DNA from: Clostridiales bacterium
GTDB taxonomy: Bacteria > Bacillota > Clostridia > UBA8921
Assembly: GCA_003535395.1 (NCBI GenBank)
Contig: DOHE01000015.1
Span: 1 to 7,059 of the forward strand
Length of the DNA stretch: 7,059 nt
Reading direction: 5' to 3'
Shown here: positions 1 through 5,431 of the stretch, piece after piece
How positions within the stretch are numbered: the stretch's first letter is position 1
Layout of the letters: the number at the start of each line of letters is the position of its first letter
Made by a program: the position numbers and the translations under genes
Notes under the pieces: model-generated
The model's database searches: none
Told to the model about the DNA's origin: nothing
What the model saw: only the letters and a program-made list of their open reading frames with translations

Positions 1-148
1 GGTCCGGGGAGGAAACAACCATATCCTTTGGGATCTGCTGTATGAATCCATTCGTAACGGGAAGCCGTATCCCATTCAGTTCTGGGAAGCCAGCCAGGTG
101 ATCGGAGTGATTATCAAAGCCAAGGCCGGCACCCGTTTTGAAATTTGA
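1..148 (+). CDS. C-terminal fragment of probable Gfo/Idh/MocA-family oxidoreductase
   Basis: This reading frame is open from the left edge (phase starting at base 2) and ends at TGA 146-148, giving 48 residues. The fragment reads GGNNHILWDLLYESIRNGKP followed by a segment rich in Ile, Val and Ala and ending GTRFEI. A Gly-Gly-(N)-H stretch, then LLYESIRNGKP-like residues and a final helix, matches the usual C-terminus of Gfo/Idh/MocA NAD(P)-dependent sugar or cyclitol dehydrogenases, where a GG.H...L.DF..AI..G.P pattern precedes the last helix. The nucleotide-binding half is outside the window. The IolE-like isomerase gene begins 60 bases downstream on the same strand with no terminator in between, so the two are probably one catabolic operon. 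Substrate cannot be told. The family call rests on a short fragment and is moderate. Confidence 0.6.
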   Translation, partial: VRGGNNHILWDLLYESIRNGKPYPIQFWEASQVIGVIIKAKAGTRFEI

Positions 149-208
149 TAGCACTGCGTACAAAAGGTACTTTCTGCAGCAGAAGCAAATTTGAAGGAGG
201 CAGGAATC

Positions 209-946
209 ATGAAGTTTGGTGTTGCTGAAGTAGGCATGACTTATTGGGAAGGCGGCTGCTTCGATTATGAACGGCGTCTGCTGGGACTAAAACAGGCGGG
301 TTACGACGGCATCGAGCGGCTGACTGCACAGACCCCGGATGAAGTGCTGCAAAAGGGAGCGCTGATCCGCCAGCTGGGTATGGATTTCGGCACCTGCCTC
401 GCACCGGTGCCGGAATTGAGCATCCGTTATACGGCAGCGATGGGCAAGGACTATGTGTGGACCCATGTGCTGGGCAGGACTTTTGACGTGTTCTGCCGCC
501 AGGTGAACGTTCAGGCAGAGGTTTGCGCCAGGTGGGGGATCCGTGTGGCGCTTCACAACCACATGGGCTCTTTGGTGGAAACCCAGGAGCAGGTGGAAGA
601 ATTTCTTCTCCGCTGCCCGGAATGCGGCCTGATCCTCGATACTGCCCATCTGGCTGCGGTGCAGGGGGATCCTGCCGAAATTATAAAAAAATATCCGAAC
701 CGACTGGAAGTGCTTCATCTAAAGGACTGGATCAGCACGGATCCGGGAGCGGCTGCCTGGCATCAACGGGGACGCTTCTGCGAACTGGGCGCAGGCAACA
801 TCGGTCTGGATAATGCGGCTGTCCTGAATACCGCCGTTTCCATCGGATTTGACGGCTGGGTTTTTGTGGAACAGGATGCTCATGAGCGGGAACCGCTGCT
901 GGATCTGGCAGTGAGCCGGGAGTACTTGAGAAAAGCCGGATTCTGA
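209..946 (+). CDS. IolE-like sugar phosphate isomerase/epimerase (xylose isomerase-like TIM barrel)
   Basis: The product has 245 residues and resembles the AP endonuclease 2 / xylose isomerase-like TIM-barrel family, which includes inosose dehydratase IolE and many sugar epimerases; these are cytosolic metal enzymes. Visible landmarks are AGYDGIE at residues 30-36, ALHNHMG at 114-120, LILDTAHL at 141-148, VLHLKDW at 168-174, ELGAGNI at 192-198 and GWVFVEQD at 216-223. Asp144, His147 or His170, and Glu221 sit where metal ligands usually lie. The ELGxG...GWVFVEQD ending followed by a SREYLRK helix is particularly IolE-like. I chose ATG 209 because AAGGAGG at 194-200 lies 8 bases upstream; a TTG at 191 would place that ribosome binding site inside the gene. 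At 245 residues it is slightly short for the family (about 260-300). The preceding gene looks like a Gfo/Idh/MocA dehydrogenase, a usual partner in cyclitol or unusual-sugar breakdown. The exact substrate is unknown. The stop codon lies inside the first unit of a tandem repeat. Confidence 0.82.
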   Translation: MKFGVAEVGMTYWEGGCFDYERRLLGLKQAGYDGIERLTAQTPDEVLQKGALIRQLGMDFGTCLAPVPELSIRYTAAMGKDYVWTHVLGRTFDVFCRQVNVQAEVCARWGIRVALHNHMGSLVETQEQVEEFLLRCPECGLILDTAHLAAVQGDPAEIIKKYPNRLEVLHLKDWISTDPGAAAWHQRGRFCELGAGNIGLDNAAVLNTAVSIGFDGWVFVEQDAHEREPLLDLAVSREYLRKAGF

Positions 947-1057
947 CCCGGATGCCGGATTTTGACTGAATACCGGATTCTGACTGAATACCGGATACCG
1001 GATTCTGACCCGGATGCCGGTATTCCGGATACCGGTACTGCCGGTGCTGCCGGTGCG
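936..1057. repeat. Irregular CCGG-headed tandem repeat array
   Basis: Ten successive units each begin with CCGG, at 936, 955, 973, 991, 998, 1017, 1025, 1032, 1041 and 1050. Unit lengths are 19, 18, 18, 7, 19, 8, 7, 9, 9 and 8 bases. The long units are variants of CCGGATTCTGACYSRATR; the short ones are CCGGATA, CCGGTATT or CCGGTRCTG. The stretch 936-958 (23 bases) recurs exactly at 998-1020. Two further CCGG sites lie inside the 19-base units (948 and 1010). The array starts within the last codons of the IolE-like gene, so that gene's TGA is part of the first unit. Because CCGG is its own reverse complement, many alternative small hairpins are possible, but no T-tract follows, so I do not call it a terminator. 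There is no conserved spacer/repeat regularity, so it is not a CRISPR array. Confidence 0.85.
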
Positions 1058-1081
1058 TAATTATTTACCAAAAATCAACAG

Positions 1082-1104
1082 ATTCTGCCATTGCATCGCA
1101 GAAT
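1082..1104. promoter_or_regulatory. Inverted repeat (possible operator) around the -35 box
   Basis: ATTCTGC at 1082-1088 and GCAGAAT at 1098-1104 are perfect reverse complements separated by 9 bases. The candidate -35 hexamer at 1091-1096 lies in the spacer. A protein bound to this dyad would block RNA polymerase, so an operator is plausible. No known operator consensus is recognised, and a 7-bp perfect dyad can arise by chance. Confidence 0.35.
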
Positions 1105-1119
1105 GAGATGTCGTATAAT
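1091..1119 (+). promoter_or_regulatory. Sigma-A-type promoter of the corrinoid transport operon
   Basis: TATAAT at 1114-1119 is a perfect -10 hexamer. TTGCAT at 1091-1096 is a partial -35 match (TTG conserved) at the ideal 17-base spacing. Transcription would start near 1125-1127, about 20 bases before the riboswitch fold begins. The position directly upstream of an aptamer with a downstream terminator supports this as the operon's promoter. Confidence 0.75.
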
Positions 1120-1143
1120 ACCGGAAAAGTGAATATCGCAAAG

Positions 1144-1330
1144 GTTCAGGTGCGTATGATCCCGGGCATTATCCGAATACGGAGACTGGGGGAATACCAT
1201 GAAAACGGGAAACAGGTGCAAATCCTGTACAATCCACGTTGCTGTATGGAAGGAGTCCACATGTACAACCACTGGGAAACCGGGAAGGGCATGGGGATGC
1301 GGAGAGCCAAGTCAGAAGACCTGCCTGTAC
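1144..1330 (+). ncRNA. Cobalamin (B12) riboswitch aptamer
   Basis: This untranslated leader contains the conserved blocks of the cobalamin riboswitch in the right order. There is an AAAACGGGAAACAGGTGCAA block (1203-1222; consensus AAaaGGGAAnnnGGUGnAA). It is followed by TCC...CTGTA...GG (1233-1252), CCACTGG...GGGAAGG (1269-1288) and the B12 box AGTCAGAAGACCTGCC (1310-1325; consensus AGcCaGGAGACCUGCC). Stems can be traced: GTAT 1154-1157 with ATAC 1194-1197 and CCC 1161-1163 with GGG 1188-1190 (P2), TCCG/CGGA with an AATA loop at 1172-1183 (P3), ACAGG 1212-1216 with CCTGT 1224-1228, and TCCA 1233-1236 with TGGA 1247-1250. The family binds adenosyl- or other cobalamins and usually turns expression off when bound. 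Here a terminator lies about 110 bases downstream, so transcription control is expected. It fixes the substrate class of the ABC importer behind it. The outer boundaries are approximate. Confidence 0.88.
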
Positions 1331-1344
1331 CAGCGGCACTTATG

Positions 1345-1361
1345 CTCCACGCGGTATGGAG
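1345..1361 (+). other. Small hairpin in the leader between aptamer and terminator
   Basis: CTCCA 1345-1349 pairs with TGGAG 1357-1361 around the 7-base loop CGCGGTA. It lies just after the B12 box, where cobalamin riboswitches often carry a stem-loop that kisses loop 5 of the aptamer. I could not show convincing loop-loop complementarity, so the role is open. The rest of 1331-1435 contains no gene I can support. Confidence 0.35.
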
Positions 1362-1435
1362 ATGTGTCAGCGAAATGTCCTGCCACCGATGCACTGTGCT
1401 TTGATCGTGCGGTCGGCGGCGAGTATGTGCGTTGT

Positions 1436-1467
1436 CAGTCTTCCATTTCCGGAAGACTGTTTTTATT
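1436..1467 (+). terminator. Riboswitch-controlled intrinsic terminator
   Basis: CAGTCTTCC (1436-1444) and GGAAGACTG (1451-1459) form a perfect 9-bp stem around the loop ATTTCC, followed at once by TTTTTATT (1460-1467). It lies downstream of the cobalamin aptamer and 37 bases upstream of the first gene of the operon. It therefore almost certainly acts as the expression platform, ending transcription when corrinoid is bound. GTCTTC in its 5' arm is complementary to GAAGAC in the B12 box. Confidence 0.88.
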
Positions 1468-1504
1468 ATATGGAAAGACAAACTTTTAAGGGGTGGAACC
1501 ATTT

Positions 1505-2476
1505 ATGAAACAACTGAAACAACTGAAACAACTGAAACATGCAGGGATCCCGGCAATCCTCATGGCGCTGATCATGCTGCTCACAGCGATTTCCGGCTGC
1601 AGCAAGGCCAATGATGGGGCCGCAACAACGATCAAGTCAAAGACAGCGGTTACGGTAACGGATATGACCGGCCGCAAGATCATACTGGATGGACCGGCTG
1701 CGCGTGTCGTCGCACTGACGCCTTCGGATTGTGAGATCCTGTATGCGATCGGCGCGGGTGGGACGATCGTCGGACGCGGGGAATACTGTGATTATCCTGC
1801 AGAAGTCATGAATGTACCCTCTGTGCAGTCGGGGGCCAATACCAACATCGAGCAGATCATCGCACTAAAGCCGCAGATCCTGCTCATGAGCACGATGGCA
1901 CAGACCGACGAGCAGGTCGCTGCGCTTGAAAAAGCCGGCATCAAGGTCGTTGTCAGCGATGCACAGGATGTTGCGGGAGTATATACCGCCATCGAACTCA
2001 TCGGAACGCTGATGGGCCGTCAGCAGGAAGCGGCTGCTTTGACCGAAAGCATGAAAAACACCTTTAAGACACTGTCCGCAAAGGTGAAGGGCGACGGTAC
2101 GAAAACCGTCTACTTCGAGGTTTCTCCGCTGCAATATGAGCTTTGGACTGCCGGAAGCGGCACTTTCATGAATGAGATCGCCGGCATGCTGAAACTCAGC
2201 AATATATTCGGAGATGTATCCGCCTGGGGTAAAATTACAGAGGAACAGGTGATCGAACGGGATCCGGACTATATTGTGACGATTGCCATGTATTTCGGTG
2301 AAGGACCGAAACCGGAGGAAGAGATCCTGTCGCGCACGGGGTGGAAAAACATCACCGCAGTCAAAAATGGCGATATATTGAATCTCCAGAACAACGAACT
2401 GTCCCGCCCGGGCCCGCGTCTGGCGGACGGAGCCAATATGCTGTATGAATTTGTCTATGGAGAAACCGGCAATTGA
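1505..2476 (+). CDS. btuF: BtuF-like corrinoid-binding lipoprotein of ABC importer
   Basis: This 323-residue protein is the extracellular substrate-binding subunit of a BtuFCD-type importer (periplasmic binding protein-like type III fold, shared with siderophore and heme binders). Residues 1-32 form a lipoprotein signal: a Lys-rich start, a hydrophobic stretch at 13-28 and the lipobox ISGC, with Cys32 as the expected lipid anchor. The mature protein opens with TVTDMTGRKI and VVALTPSDCEILYAIGAGGTIVGR, the standard N-terminal lobe pattern, followed by NIEQIIALKPQILL; the C-terminal lobe has WGKITEEQVIERDPDYIV. Start ATG 1505 follows AAGGGG (1488-1493); a GTG at 1493 overlaps that ribosome binding site and is unlikely. 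The riboswitch upstream supports a corrinoid substrate over iron chelates; sequence alone could not separate them. The first codons are a 9-base tandem repeat giving KQL three times. The stop overlaps the permease start by 4 bases. Confidence 0.88.
   Translation: MKQLKQLKQLKHAGIPAILMALIMLLTAISGCSKANDGAATTIKSKTAVTVTDMTGRKIILDGPAARVVALTPSDCEILYAIGAGGTIVGRGEYCDYPAEVMNVPSVQSGANTNIEQIIALKPQILLMSTMAQTDEQVAALEKAGIKVVVSDAQDVAGVYTAIELIGTLMGRQQEAAALTESMKNTFKTLSAKVKGDGTKTVYFEVSPLQYELWTAGSGTFMNEIAGMLKLSNIFGDVSAWGKITEEQVIERDPDYIVTIAMYFGEGPKPEEEILSRTGWKNITAVKNGDILNLQNNELSRPGPRLADGANMLYEFVYGETGN
1507..1539. repeat. 9-base tandem repeat in the signal peptide coding region
   Basis: GAAACAACT occurs at 1507-1515, 1516-1524 and 1525-1533, with a partial fourth copy GAAACA at 1534-1539. 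It encodes three Lys-Gln-Leu triplets that form the positively charged n-region of the lipoprotein signal. A unit of nine bases keeps the frame, so copy-number change would alter n-region length and charge and not switch the gene off. Confidence 0.9.
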
Positions 2477-3504
2477 AAATACGGCCTGAAAGCTTTCGCT
2501 TCCATGAATATGTCCTGTTTGCCACTGTTACACTGGTAACGCTGATCCTCTGTATCTGTATCGGCAGTGTCAATATCCCTGTAAAGGAAACGATCCGTGT
2601 GATATGGCGTGCGATCAGTGGCTTGTCTATGGCTGAAAGCAAGGCCGTTCCCATTTTATTATCCGTCCGTTTGCCGAGAGTGCTTTGTGTCGGACTTGTG
2701 GGTGCCTCTCTTTCCCTTTGCGGCGGAGCCATGCAGGGATTGCTGAAGAATCCGCTGGCGGACGGTTCGACCCTGGGGGTTTCTTCCGGTGCTGCGCTGG
2801 GCGCGGTGGTAGCCATTGCTTTCGGATTGACGATCCCCGCATTCCCGTTTGCAGGAACGATGACGATGGCGATGCTGTTTGCCTTTGTATCCCTGACGGT
2901 GATCCTGGCGCTGGCATACAGGCTGGACGCTTCTTTGGCGACCCATACGATTATTTTGATCGGAATAACCTACTCGATGTTTGTCTCCAGCATTATGACC
3001 CTGGTGATCACGTTTGCCGGCGAAAAGGTCAAGCACATCACTTTCTGGATGATGGGTTCCCTGCAGGGCAGCAGTTATGCGAATGCACTGGTCCTGCTGT
3101 CTGCGCTGCTCTTGTTTGGCGGAGTGATCCTTCGCCATTCGAGGGAATTGAATGCTTTTGCGATAGGAGAGGACAACGCCAGGGCGATCGGCGTGAATGT
3201 CAAAAGGGTAAGGCTGATTGTGCTGATCTGTGTTTCGGCGTTGATCGGGGTGTGTGTATCGATCGGCGGAACGATCGGTTTTATCGGTTTGGTGACACCG
3301 CATATGGTTCGCATGATCGTCGGGCCGAACCATAGACGGCTGCTGCCTGCGACCATGATGGGCGGGGCGACTTTCCTTATGCTCGCAGATCTGGTTGCCC
3401 GGGTTTTGCTTAATCCTCTGGAACTGCCCATTGGGGTTGTGACCTCATTTATTGGCTCGATCATGTTCATTTCTATTTTCTATTCCTCAAGGAAGGTGAA
3501 ATGA
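2473..3504 (+). CDS. btuC: BtuC-like corrinoid ABC importer permease (FecCD family)
   Basis: The product has 343 residues, the usual length for FecCD-family permeases, which form a dimer with about ten membrane helices per subunit in the cytoplasmic membrane. Family motifs seen are VRLPRVLCVGLVGASLSLCG near residues 66-85, MQGLLKNPLADGSTLGVSSGA starting at residue 87, and GFIGLVTPHMVR with GPNHRRLLP at about 268-290. The last of these contains the cytoplasmic coupling region that contacts the ATPase. Translation most likely starts at TTG 2473: GGAG at 2459-2462 is 10 bases upstream, the TTGA overlaps the BtuF-like stop, and no in-frame ATG occurs until past residue 50. The 4-base overlap implies translational coupling. 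Substrate assignment to corrinoids comes from the riboswitch and partner genes; the family also carries iron-siderophore and heme transporters. Confidence 0.88.
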   Translation: MKIRPESFRFHEYVLFATVTLVTLILCICIGSVNIPVKETIRVIWRAISGLSMAESKAVPILLSVRLPRVLCVGLVGASLSLCGGAMQGLLKNPLADGSTLGVSSGAALGAVVAIAFGLTIPAFPFAGTMTMAMLFAFVSLTVILALAYRLDASLATHTIILIGITYSMFVSSIMTLVITFAGEKVKHITFWMMGSLQGSSYANALVLLSALLLFGGVILRHSRELNAFAIGEDNARAIGVNVKRVRLIVLICVSALIGVCVSIGGTIGFIGLVTPHMVRMIVGPNHRRLLPATMMGGATFLMLADLVARVLLNPLELPIGVVTSFIGSIMFISIFYSSRKVK

Positions 3505-3507
3505 CGG

Positions 3508-4293
3508 ATGCTTACAGTGGAAAACCTGACTGTCCGTTATGGGGATCTGACGATCGTCGACCGTGTCAGTTTTACCGTTGAGGCCGGAGAATGGCTGATG
3601 ATCGTCGGGCCCAACGGAGCCGGAAAAACGACGGTGATCCATGCCATCGCACAAAGCGCACCATATACGGGTTCGGTGCGTTTTGCAGAACGCGATATCA
3701 GGCACTGCAGGCCGCGCGAGCTGGCCAGAAATATTGGAGTGCTGGCGCAGAATCATTATATGGGATATGCTTTTACCGTCGAGGAAGTCGTCCGGCTTGG
3801 GCGTTATGCGTATACCCCGCGTTTTCTTTGGGGATCCGCCGACACGGAGTCGGACAAAATACAGCTTGCCTTGAAGAAAACGGGCATGGAACCGTTTCTG
3901 AAGCATTCCGTACTCACTTTGTCCGGCGGAGAGCTGCAAAGGACCTTTCTTGCACAGCTGTTTGCCCAGGATCCCAGACTGCTTCTGCTGGACGAGCCCA
4001 CAAATCATCTGGATCTGATTTATCAGAAGCAGACGTTTGAGCCGATACGGGAATGGCTGAAAGAGACCGGGAGGGCAGTCATATCTGTTGTTCACGACCT
4101 GAGCCTTGCCAGAGCTTATGGAACACACGCGTTACTGATGGACCGGGGACAGATCACTGCCATGGGCAAGACGGCGGAGGTCATGTCGCCGAAGAACCTG
4201 AACAAGGTCTATGATATGGATGTATACGGCTGGATGAGGGATATCTATTCCCGGTGGGAGAGTGAACAGGATCATCAAACAGGCAAGATATGA
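3508..4293 (+). CDS. btuD: BtuD-like corrinoid ABC importer ATPase
   Basis: This 261-residue protein is the ATP-hydrolysing subunit that would pair with the BtuC-like permease at the inner face of the membrane. All nucleotide-binding motifs are intact: Walker A GPNGAGKTT at 34-42, Q-loop Gln81, signature LSGGELQ at 138-144, Walker B LLLLDEP at 158-164, D-loop NHLD at 166-169, and H-loop His196 in VVHDLS. The FecE/BtuD subfamily is supported by the FTVEEVVRLGRYAYTP segment at 89-104. ATG 3508 lies 3 bases after the permease stop, with GGAAGG at 3491-3496 as a ribosome binding site; an ATG at 3501 is in another frame. The last 32 bases overlap the start of the AraC-family gene in a different frame. 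The enzyme looks complete and functional. Confidence 0.9.
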   Translation: MLTVENLTVRYGDLTIVDRVSFTVEAGEWLMIVGPNGAGKTTVIHAIAQSAPYTGSVRFAERDIRHCRPRELARNIGVLAQNHYMGYAFTVEEVVRLGRYAYTPRFLWGSADTESDKIQLALKKTGMEPFLKHSVLTLSGGELQRTFLAQLFAQDPRLLLLDEPTNHLDLIYQKQTFEPIREWLKETGRAVISVVHDLSLARAYGTHALLMDRGQITAMGKTAEVMSPKNLNKVYDMDVYGWMRDIYSRWESEQDHQTGKI

Positions 4294-5344
4294 AAAGCCG
4301 GATGAAGAAAATAATGACACCCCTTTTTATGCCCGCCGGACCCGGGTAGAAGCCGGGAAAGCCGCCCGGAAAGCCGCCGGGCCAACCGCCGGGCCAGCCG
4401 CCAGCGAAAGTGCCGGGCCAACCGCCGGGCCAGCGGGCACGGGTGCGGGCGCGGGCGCGGGCACGGGTGCGGGTGCGGGTGCGGGTGCGGGCGCGGGCAC
4501 GGGCACGGGTGCGGGCGATTATCTGTCGTCGCCGCACTGGCATGAAAATGTGGAAATCATCCATGTTCTGACAGGAAGCATTGTCATGTATGCTTCCCGC
4601 GTATTTCACACCCTTTCGGCGGGAGAAACTCTTCTCATCCGCTCAGAAGATATCCATGCGGCAAAAATCGATCCCGGGGATTCCTGCGAATATCTTCTGT
4701 TGAAATTTCATCCGGATATTCTGGTTTCAACTTTTCAACATACGGAGGATAGGATTGTTTTTCCCTTGATAACAAATATGGACAGCGAGCCGCCGACATT
4801 GCTGTTGAAAGCGGATGAAACAAAGAATTTTCCATTCTGCGAATGGATGCAAACCGCTTATGAGGCATACCGGTGGAAAGGGATCGCGGACAATTATATA
4901 ATGAAAACCCAAGTCCATCTTATTATGCTGCCTTTTATTGAACGGAATCTGGAGTTTGTCAGGCAGTATGCAGAAGACAAATGCGGGAGCATTGCAGGAC
5001 TGTTGAGCATCCGTCAGCTGAATGATTATATCAGAATGCATCTGAAGGAGGGAATCCGTCCCTCTGAAGCATCCCGGATGTGCAATATGAGCTACAGTGC
5101 GTTCGCCAGATTCATCAAGCAGGTGACCGGAGGCACATTGACGGACTATACCCGGGAGATCCGGCTGGAAGTAGCTGAAAAACTGTTGCTGCTGTCCGGT
5201 CTGAATATCAATGAAATTGCTTTCAAATGCGGATTTCAGGGAGCCAACTATTTCATCCGGGTATTCAAACGCAAATATGGCTGTCCTCCGCTTCAATTCA
5301 AAAAACTCTTTCATAAGGGAATGTTTCAACAGGAAAGTATTTGA
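4262..5344 (+). CDS. AraC-family regulator with N-terminal cupin and Gly-Ala repeat insertion
   Basis: This is a 360-residue transcription regulator; AraC relatives with a cupin domain are usually 280-300 residues. The cupin sensor starts with SPHWHENVEIIHVLTGSI at residues 90-107 and continues with LSAGETLLIRSEDIH. The C-terminal ~100 residues form the double helix-turn-helix: RPSEASRMCNMSYSAFARFI as the first and LNINEIAFKCGFQGANYFIR as the second, then a GCPPLQFKK ending. Between a normal-looking N-terminal strand (DTPFYARR, 19-26) and the cupin lies a low-complexity insertion at about 30-85. It has A/G/P/T-rich repeats, then 13 Gly-Ala or Gly-Thr pairs. The start is uncertain: GTG 4262 is the only common start codon in the open frame (which opens at 4238) before the cupin, but GGGAG ends only one base before it. 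An ATT at 4247 behind GAGGG is a rare alternative. The gene overlaps the ATPase gene by 32 bases, so translation is probably coupled and the regulator shares the B12-controlled transcript. The ligand is unknown; the next gene, UroD/MtaA-like, is a natural target. Confidence 0.85.
   Translation: MNRIIKQARYEKPDEENNDTPFYARRTRVEAGKAARKAAGPTAGPAASESAGPTAGPAGTGAGAGAGTGAGAGAGAGAGTGTGAGDYLSSPHWHENVEIIHVLTGSIVMYASRVFHTLSAGETLLIRSEDIHAAKIDPGDSCEYLLLKFHPDILVSTFQHTEDRIVFPLITNMDSEPPTLLLKADETKNFPFCEWMQTAYEAYRWKGIADNYIMKTQVHLIMLPFIERNLEFVRQYAEDKCGSIAGLLSIRQLNDYIRMHLKEGIRPSEASRMCNMSYSAFARFIKQVTGGTLTDYTREIRLEVAEKLLLLSGLNINEIAFKCGFQGANYFIRVFKRKYGCPPLQFKKLFHKGMFQQESI
4376..4434. repeat. 23-base direct repeat inside the AraC-family gene
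   Basis: An identical 23-base segment lies at 4376-4398 and 4412-4434, 36 bases apart. Each copy is itself a near-duplication of GCCGGGCCA(A/G)C and encodes AGPTAGPA. It is preceded by related AAAGCCGCC(C)GG motifs around 4358-4380. The array keeps the reading frame and is far richer in G+C than the gene on either side. Confidence 0.88.
4436..4516. repeat. Hexanucleotide tandem repeat (GGYRCG)13 encoding Gly-Ala/Gly-Thr
   Basis: Thirteen consecutive six-base units run from 4436 to 4513, each GGCACG, GGTGCG or GGCGCG, followed by a last GGC. They encode residues 59-85 of the AraC-family protein as Gly-Ala and Gly-Thr pairs. Copies vary only at the third and fourth bases, as expected from repeated slippage followed by point change. 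Because the unit is a multiple of three, the frame is kept for any copy number. Confidence 0.92.
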
Positions 5345-5390
5345 GTGCTATTTTTTTACAGCAGAAGACTACATCCGGAACCTCTTTCAG

Positions 5391-5399
5391 TGATAGAAT
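5391..5399 (+). promoter_or_regulatory. Candidate extended -10 promoter for the UroD/MtaA-like gene
   Basis: TGATAGAAT at 5391-5399 fits an extended -10 element (TGn followed by TAGAAT). No good -35 is visible about 17 bases upstream, so activation may be needed, for example by the AraC-family protein encoded just before. It sits in the 87-base gap between the two genes, so the UroD-like gene may have its own transcript. This is a short motif and could be chance. Confidence 0.4.
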
Positions 5400-5431
5400 A
5401 AAACGGGTTTCATTTGAAGGAGGGATTGGTT

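Noticed and set aside
936..1057. CRISPR array
   Set aside because: Unit lengths vary from 7 to 19 bases, there are no unique spacers of constant length, and no cas gene is present.
1108..1508. Overlapping small open frames of about 90-118 codons on both strands of the leader
   Set aside because: They cover the cobalamin riboswitch and terminator, which explain the sequence; none has a matching ribosome binding site and protein-like composition together.
2659..3333. Minus-strand open frame of 224 codons opposite the permease
   Set aside because: The product is an unusual Arg/Gln/His/Asp-rich sequence expected from the complement of a hydrophobic membrane-protein gene; it is a shadow.
1505..4293. 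Iron-siderophore or heme importer
   Set aside because: The three subunit families are shared with those transporters, but the cobalamin riboswitch directly upstream makes a corrinoid the more likely substrate.
4262..4516. Frameshift or assembly error disrupting the AraC-family gene
   Set aside because: The frame runs uninterrupted through the repeats into complete downstream domains, so the gene is not broken, although the repeat copy number could still be misassembled.
4181..4609. Minus-strand frame encoding Arg-Ala/Arg-Thr and Pro-Gly-Trp repeats
   Set aside because: This is the complement of the GC-rich repeat in the AraC-family gene. The plus frame continues into intact cupin and helix-turn-helix domains, while this one has no supporting homology.
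5325..5360. Intrinsic terminator after the AraC-family gene at the T-run 5351-5357
   Set aside because: Only a weak 4-bp stem with a wobble pair (AGTA/TGCT) precedes the T-run, too little to call a terminator.
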